From NCBI GenBank assembly GCA_035771165.1, contig JAWNZC010000421.1, positions 721,001-785,000 of the forward strand: 64,000 nucleotides of DNA, read 5' to 3'. The notes beneath the pieces were generated by a model. It did no database searches. It had not been told where the DNA came from and saw only the letters and a list, made by a program, of their open reading frames with translations. Positions 57,452-64,000 of the stretch are shown in pieces. This stretch comes from Paragorgia papillata. Lineage: Eukaryota; Cnidaria; Anthozoa; Scleralcyonacea; Coralliidae. Both the position numbers and the translations under genes were made by a program. Each line of letters opens with the position of its first letter. Positions within the stretch are counted from its first letter, which is position 1.

Positions 57452-57831
57452 GTTAAGTTTTGTTAGTTCTTGCTCAACAAGCTGTTGTTAGATGTTAATA
57501 CTCAGAATCGAAAACTTAGACTGGCCCATTGTGCAATCTTGCTATAGAACAATGGCTGAGTATAGTAGAACATTGGTTCCCTACTGTTTCAAGGCGAAAC
57601 GGCACAATGGCCAGTCCAAGCCCGACAAAACCCAGCCCCAGACAGGACTCCGAACCTATACAATCTGTCGAACGTTAGCCAGATTTTTCGGAAAGTCGCG
57701 GGTTCGAGTCCCACAACCTTTCGAACGCTTGTCAGACTTTTTGGAAGACCGCGGGTTCGATTCCCGTCTAAACTCAGAGTATTAGCATCTAACGACAGCT
57801 TGTGCAGCAAGAACTAACAAAACCCTTTTAA
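57452..57831. mobile_element. TIR element with tRNA-like interior, about 380 bp
   Basis: Inverted ends of about 50 bp: GTTTTGTTAGTTCTTGCTCA, then AGATGTTAATACTCAGA, mirrored by ACTCAGAGTATTAGCATCTA. The interior has two B-box-like strings (GCGGGTTCGAGTCCC, GCGGGTTCGATTCCC) in tandem. Confidence 0.75.
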
Positions 57832-58422
57832 GTAGATATAGCTGTAGACACATACAAAAGATTTTAGTGTTTTAGATATAGAAACATGCATATATATATT
57901 TTAACCTATGTGTAAAATATAATTAAGGATACTATGAACGCGTTTTTATAAACCAGTTCACAATTGTAAATTATAATATGGAGAATTGATTTGAGTTGTC
58001 TATATAGTACTGTCATAGCTATATGTACGCATATGTAATATATGTGATGCATATTCTTATGGATTACGAAACAAGTAATCAGAATTTTCTTTGTCGATGC
58101 TTTTGTTCGTATTCTAAAAAATTTTCTGCTGGTTATTTAAAGTAACAAATGGTAAAAAAAGTATAATTGTAAAATATGCTGATTAATACATTAAATATAT
58201 TTATATATTAATTAGCATATTTTATAGTATATGTTATAATTATTTAGGCATATTTTGAGAAAAGCGCTCAAAACTCGGTATTAAGCTCTCAAATGTCAAA
58301 GGTTGAAGCAAAACAACGTACATGGCCTATTGCATAGTAGAGCAAAGTGAAAAAGGTGGTCACCTACTGAGAATAGTCTTGATAACGAAATACTGATGTT
58401 CCGAGCGGAGCCAGCGCCGGAT

Positions 58423-58968
58423 TTAGGACTGTGGAGGCCCCTGGGCGGTCACTGACCAGCACAATATATCAATTCTATATCTGAACGAGATAATTTTGCT
58501 TTACGAACTATTAAATACAACTTCGAAGTCACAATTCCCACACTGAATCAGGTTTACAATAACAACTTGTCAACTCCATCAATCTGTCATAATCGTCATA
58601 GGGGGCTTTCCATTTACACGGTTAGACCGGTCAGTCCGGTTAAATGGAACATGATTCGTTTGAGGCCTGGGATGGTCTGACTGGAAAATTTGGTCCTAAT
58701 CAAAAGCAAGTCCATTCTGGCCGGACTGACCGGTCTAACCTTGTCAATTGGAAAGCGCCCATAGTATACACTTTTAGAAGTGACCCTATATATCATCCAT
58801 ATATCTTTTGTCTTGTTTTTGACTCATATTTTGGGCTCTCAAGATTTTTTTCATTTCAACACCTATTATTTCAACTTTCAAGACGTTTTTGTGGAGGCTC
58901 CCCCTTAAACATTATTTTGTGGGGGGCCCTGGGCGACCGCCCAGTCCGCCCTGTCCTAAATCCGGCAC
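58423..58968. mobile_element. TIR transposon, about 545 bp, with nested MITE
   Basis: Ends AGCGCCGGATTTAGGACTGT and its inverse, followed inward by GGCCCCTGGGCGGTC / GACCGCCCAGTCC. A second element (58601-58762) lies inside. Confidence 0.75.
58601..58762. mobile_element. Nested MITE, 162 bp
   Basis: Termini GGGGGCTTTCCATTTACACG and GGGCGCTTTCCAATTGACAA (reverse complement), each continuing GGTTAGACCGGTCAGTCCGG. It is flanked by CATAG / CATAG. Confidence 0.8.
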
Positions 58969-58984
58969 TGAGCGTAGCCCTCAC

Positions 58985-59790
58985 ATTTAACTTTCAGTGA
59001 CGGATCTGAAGGGCTCCGCTCACTGATCTATCGAAACGTCAGTATCTCGTTATCAAAACTATTATCGGCACTTTACCACCTTTTCACGTTGCTTTATCTA
59101 AAACACTGCCTACACAGCACTCTACTTTTTTACACTTATTGCATGGTATAGTTGAGAAACTACATTGAGTAATATTTTGAGTGTGCTGAATATGTTTTTC
59201 GATTATCTTCTTAAACAAGACAAACAATACGTGATGGTTTATGTGAAAATAATATTTTTTCGGAATCTCGGCAAAATGTTGCATTTTTTAGCAACTTGTC
59301 TCGGTTAGATCTTAAAATAAAAATTTTATCACTGTAATTATCTTTCCACTGACTTCAATTTATCATCTCGCGAAATTGAGTGTTTATGTCAAATATTCGT
59401 ATCTTTAATTAAGATTTTCTGATATCGATGTCGAGGCGAACAGCACTGCAAGCGTCATTCGTTAATTATTAACTCACATTTTTGACAAACAATCATGATA
59501 CAAGCTGTCTTAAAACAAAGCTGAACAAAGCAAAGCGATACAACACTAATTGAGCGGAAGAATCTGTAGTTTTGCTCGAAACTTCATACCATCTTCATGT
59601 AAATATTAATGATAGTTTTTGAAGACAGGGAAACTTACATGTGACATTGTAAAACCGATATATCTTCGAAATGCATGATTTTTACAGTATTTCATTGCGA
59701 TAGTTCTAGCTTCCAGTTCTAGTATCTTCTTAGATCGATCGTAATCATCTGCGTTTGATAATTACATTCTTAATTAAACCTCGGTTGCTC
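58985..59790. other. Intergenic, no gene seen
   Basis: Opens with another CGAAACGTCAGTATCTCG repeat (about 59033) of the kind seen in COPS2 introns. The rest has no recognisable feature. Confidence 0.4.
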
Positions 59791-59916
59791 ATTGGCTTAA
59801 AACCGGTTGGTCCGGTTAAGCTCGTTGACTGATTTAACAATTTCGTAAGCATCTCGCCAGCTTGCATCACATAAGGCAGTCTCACTTGGGAACTCGGAAA
59901 TTAACGTATATAGCAC

Positions 59917-60400
59917 ACTAAGGGGCCTGATCAGAGTTATCTCGAGGGGTAGGGATAACTCGGGGGCTAGGGTCAAAGTTGACGCTGTTTCACATGATAA
60001 AACGCAACTACCGGCGTTGTCCCTGGCCCCCGAGATAACCCTAGCTTTCACGTGAAGAAAAGAACACGTCAGCGTCAACAATTAAACGCACGCAAATGGC
60101 ACGTGAATAGTGCGTATAAATTAGAATGTTTTTAAAATGTACGCATGCGTAATTATACAAAAGTTGACCCTATAACTCGGGTGAAAGCGTACACATGGAG
60201 GTAGGGTTAACTCTAGCCCTAGGGTTACCCTGTCGCTCAGATGGAGTTATCCCTATTCCCCGACGTATCTTGGTCTCATGTGAAGGTCTGTGAACGGTTT
60301 ACTTTTTTAACATGGAAATAAACTAACACCGAGATATCTCGGAGGATAGGGATCGATAACCCTACCCCCGAGATAACTCCCTCACGTGAACAGGCCCTAA
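59917..60400. mobile_element. TIR element with GAGTTATCTCGAG arms, about 480 bp
   Basis: Left end AAGGGGCCTGATCAGAGTTA, right end the inverse TTAGGGCCTGTTCACGTGAG. GGGATAACTC / GAGATAACCC words recur four times inside in both orientations. Confidence 0.75.
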
Positions 60401-60408
60401 CATGCTTG

Positions 60409-60570
60409 CACATAGCAGATAATGTCATACATCGAACTCAACCTACGTTCAAATTATCTGAGTTCCAGTAGCTCAATGGTTAGAATGTCTCACTGGCGAT
60501 AAGAAGGTTGTGGGTTCGGGTCCGCTACTCGGAAATGTTTCTGAGTAAAATACACTTCACAAATTCCGAT
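60409..60570 (+). mobile_element. tRNA-derived SINE, copy 3
   Basis: Leader AATGTCATACATCGAACTCA, A box TAGCTCAATGGTTAGAATG and B box GGGTTCGGGTCCGC; same family as 20455 and 20680. Confidence 0.65.
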
Positions 60571-60624
60571 GTTTTCAATCACCATTATTGCGACACAATT
60601 ATACATATATATATATATATATTT

Positions 60625-60816
60625 AAGAAATAGAAAATGGCCGCCCGTGTTTATATAGCCTGATGCAAACACGAGAGTGAGTTGGGAGAATTCGAAAGTT
60701 TATGTGAACCCGAGCCGTAGGCGAGGGTTTACATAAGTACTTTCGAATTCTCCCAACTCACTCGAGTGTTTGCATCAGGTTATATAAACACAGGGCATCC
60801 ATTTTCTATTTCTTTT
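60625..60816. repeat. Foldback, about 90-bp arms
   Basis: Arms AGAAATAGAAAATGGCCGCC through TTCGAAAGTTTATGTGAACC and their inverse around a GAGCCGTAGGCGAG loop. Partial copies at about 61125-61215 and 61440-61520. Confidence 0.85.
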
Positions 60817-60924
60817 ATGAAATAAGGCTAAAAAATGTGCCCGTGACATCACAAGCGTGTTTACATAGCCTGATATAAACACGGTAATTGACCAATCACA
60901 GCGTGCGTAAGACGCAACCTATTT

Positions 60925-60927
<3 letters not shown>

Positions 60928-60998
<71 letters not shown>
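60928..60998. repeat. (AT)n then (GT)n microsatellite
   Basis: About 70 bp of AT followed by a GT run to 61013. Confidence 0.95.
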
Positions 60999-61013
<15 letters not shown>

Positions 61014-61556
61014 TTGTTCCATTATTCAAATTTCATTTGAATCTCTGGATCGTATACAGTAGTTTTCTATATAGTATAACAATTCTACCATACCGTGTTT
61101 ATAAATGTATACTGTACTGTTAAAAAATAGAAAATGGCCGCCCGTGTTTATATGACCTGATGCGGCAAACACGAGAGTGAGTTTGGAATTAGGAGAATTC
61201 GAAAGTCCCAAACACACTCGTGTGAAGGCTCAGTTAAGAGAAACGTAATGAAATAAGAAAGCAAAATCACGCAGTAATCATGTGACAAAAATATGCCAAT
61301 CACGTGCAAATAACAAGAAGTGGTAATGCGATGAAAATGAAGTCACTTGCTATTTTTAACGTCGGTCATCAGACGTGGGGTGTTAATGTGTGGGATGTAA
61401 ATTAAATAAAACCTGCATGGGGCCTTCTCACATTATCCTCCCTCTGTTTATATAACCTGACGCAAACACTCGAGTGAATTTAAAAATTCGAAAGTACTTA
61501 TGTAAACCCTCGCTCGCCTAATATACAATTCAATCGGGATATGTAAAAAAATTATT

Positions 61557-61917
61557 TAACAAATAGATTCCATTTTGCCGTTGTCTGTTCAGTTATAGAT
61601 GCACAGATGACGTCACAACGTGGTAAGAACAAAAAAGTGGCCCACGAGACGCAGTCGAGTGGGTCACTGATGTTCTTACCACGTTGTGACGTCTTCTGTG
61701 CATCTATAACTGAACAGACAACAAAAAAATGGAATATATTTGTTTTATACAATAAAAATTTAAAAGGTTTTTGTCGAAACTCTTGCCGGATTTTGGGGCA
61801 TGAAGAAGGAAAAAAGCAAGTCCGCTGACGTGCTCTGACGTGACCATGTGTCTGTCCTCTAATAGATCATGGCCAACAACCAATGAAAACACGCATAGCA
61901 ACCAGGGTATTGTATAA
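61557..61917 (+). mobile_element. MITE, near-identical copy of 49901-50260
   Basis: Same AACAAATAGATTCCATTTTG start, hairpin and CAACCAGGGTATTGTATA end. Here the end is followed by AATAGATATAGATAT, not by a pentamer array. Confidence 0.85.
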
Positions 61918-62149
61918 ATAGATATAGATATATTTATACAATAAGCTAAATGTTTTGCACGTTTTCATTGGTCGAGAGCCATGATCTATTACTTGACCGA
62001 GATGCACGGATTTCGTCACAACTTGTTCTGATTGCTGTGAACCAATGAAAATCGCCACTCCAATGTCACGAACCAATCATATTGCTTGTTTTATATAGAT
62101 ATGGATCACGTCAGATGGCATGCTTCATCTTTTTCAATTTTTTATTGTA

Positions 62150-62316
62150 TAAAACAAATAGATTCCATTTTCCCGTTGTCTGTTCAGTTATAGATGCACA
62201 GAGGACGTCACAACGTGGTAAGAACATCAGTGACCCACTCGACTACGTTGTGACGTCATCTGTGCATCAAAAACTGAACAGACAACGGCAAAATGGAATC
62301 TATTTGTTAAATATAA
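62150..62316. mobile_element. Short form of the same MITE (about 165 bp)
   Basis: Only the hairpin part: AACAAATAGATTCCATTTTC arms ending GGAATCTATTTGTT. Confidence 0.8.
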
Positions 62317-62599
62317 ACTTAAAATTGTTATTGTCGCTATATTAAGTTTACTTAAATTCTACAAGCTCTACTCTTTAAAATATGGAACATGCATGCACTT
62401 TTTGATTATTTGAAGTGCCAGCATTCTTTACGTAACACCAAATTTATGATTGAATATTAAAATGACTTGGTAAGAGATATATACAGGAATAGCAGGCTTT
62501 ATAGAATACACTATATGATTATTAAATCTAGATATTTGTTAACTGTTTTCAATATCAATAAAAGGGGAAAGATATGTATATGTACACACATATATGCCT

Positions 62600-62800
62600 G
62601 GCTGTACACGTGTGTATACACGACTTTCGAATCTCAGTTCTGAATCGGGATAAAACTCATTTCAATTCATAACATAAACTCAATTATACGGCGATCTCAG
62701 CTAGATGTTATGAACTGAAATGAGTTTTCTCCCGACTCAGAACGCGTCATGCTGATGCGCAGTGGAGATTCGAAAGTCGTGTATATATGCATACACTCAT
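62600..62800. repeat. Foldback with GACTTTCGAATCTC arms
   Basis: ACACGACTTTCGAATCTCAG and CTCATTTCAATTCATAACAT pair with inverse copies around about 62700. Confidence 0.7.
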
Positions 62801-63950
62801 ATTTATATGACGCGTGCATTGTGACGACAACATGTATATATTAACACGGGAAGAACAATACTTCACTAGTTTAACGCAGCGAACGAAATGAATTCCTCAC
62901 ATCCATCACACATAGATATACCAATTATTAATCACTATGCATGTTGGTTATATTGGCTTCAAAAAACTAAGCTAATTAACATACTGAAATATTGCAGCAA
63001 TTGCATTTTCCGAACAATCCAATAAGTTTGGATATGGCCACCGTATTTATCCGTGATTTATCTTTCTATCGCACTAATTACAGTCACGTGTGCGGACACG
63101 AGCTCGAGTCATTCAGTTCCTGAATGTTGTGTTTTATCAATGTCTACAATGTCTTGGTTATGAGGTGAAAAAATTCATTATCATTCACATATTATACAAC
63201 AATGTACACATACAAAAACCAATATGAAAACCCAAAGCAGTTGTGCACAGATAACTATCCACGTATAACTATACTATCTTACTATGCTAGTAAATATACT
63301 TGCTATAACACTAATCTGCATCAACTGTGCCACAGGCACTCGTTCATTCCGGAACTTTTGTGTACTAAACACTTTATCGCAAAACAATCATTCTACGAAA
63401 CAATTCTACGCATAAGCAATTATTTTGTTTATTACACATACTTGTATTTCATTATATTATTACAAAATAGCAGCTGAGTCTAGATTTGTGTATAAGTAAT
63501 AAGTAATCCATTGTTGACAATGATACATGGCGGATAGAATCTTCAAGCTTTTTTGTGACATTGCAAGAAATCTGATCATCACCTGTGACACAGAGTGTGA
63601 CTCTTGTCACATTTCGTAAAATACTATTGTTCACAGTTGTTGGCTACTGGTCGAAGAAGCTATGATTTGTTTGTGACGTATTGATGTCATGATACCGTAA
63701 GCAATGCAAAAGTCGTGATTTACGTGATGGGAAGATGTGGTGCATGATACCACACTGGCAACAATTCCATGATATTGTTAGGTTATTGGACTCGGCAACG
63801 GTTTGTATTGACACATACTCAGGGCATTGTCACAGCTGCCAATGGGAGTGATGAGATAATGTGACGTCAGCATAGCAGGAGAGATACCACCTGTCTGGGT
63901 CCGGTTTAAACCGGTTTGTTATCAAACTTGTCAATCATATGTGCCACAAT
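62800..63950. other. Right-hand intergenic region, no gene seen
   Basis: ORFs at 63202-63477 and 63452-63634 have low-complexity AT-rich composition and no motifs. The last 400 bp become richer in TGTGACA words. Confidence 0.4.
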
Positions 63951-63952
63951 GC

Positions 63953-63966
63953 GTTGCCCTAGCAAC
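63953..63966. promoter_or_regulatory. RFX X-box
   Basis: GTTGCCCTAGCAAC, a full consensus X-box (GTTGCC-N-RGCAAC form) 34 bp from the window end. It suggests that a ciliary-type gene starts just beyond the edge. Confidence 0.45.
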
Positions 63967-64000
63967 GACCATCTTCGGGATCGGCCGTCCTGGATTTGAT

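Overview
The window is intron-rich, AT-rich animal genomic DNA, crowded with short non-autonomous transposons, SINEs and microsatellites. The gene content (an orthopedia-type paired-like homeobox, COPS2 and MAU2 with spliceosomal introns) is metazoan. The repeat landscape (Penelope-type hammerhead, 5S- and tRNA-derived SINEs, TTAA-flanked MITEs) together with Otp is what I would expect of a cnidarian, probably an anthozoan. That taxon call is inference.

Region 1 (1-4.3 kb, minus strand): the 5' part of an orthopedia (Otp)-like homeobox gene. Two alternative first exons, each with its own TATA box and the same donor phase, can splice to a homeodomain exon. The exon for the end of the recognition helix is not present and presumably lies beyond the left edge. 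Region 2 (4.3-18 kb): no convincing conserved gene; it holds MITEs, an inverted MITE dimer and one weak small membrane-protein ORF. Region 3 (18.2-23.4 kb, minus): a complete three-exon gene of 296 codons, not recognised, laid out like a transcription factor (acidic start, Pro/Ser-rich middle, beta-rich basic C-terminus). Its first intron holds a 619-bp TIR transposon and a further ORF. Region 4 (23.4-32 kb): SINEs, foldbacks and pentamer microsatellites. Region 5 (32.2-34.1 kb, plus): two tandem intronless paralogues of 117 and 115 aa sharing KPWGT and GHQKL motifs.

Region 6 (35.6-57.1 kb) is the core. COPS2 (COP9 signalosome subunit 2, minus, 18 exons found) and MAU2 (cohesin-loader subunit Scc4, plus, 19 exons found) lie head to head, 522 bp apart. 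Junction phases agree throughout, except that one COPS2 PCI exon (about 142 nt) and one MAU2 exon (about 29 codons) cannot be found. COPS2 intron 2 carries, in the sense orientation, an apparently intact hammerhead ribozyme. Introns of both genes are packed with MITEs, 5S-derived SINEs and pentanucleotide arrays. Region 7 (57-64 kb): nested MITEs, foldbacks and SINEs, with an RFX X-box at the right edge that may mark the next promoter.

Coordinates of splice sites were read by eye from GT/AG signals, reading frame and recalled family sequence; no alignment was run.
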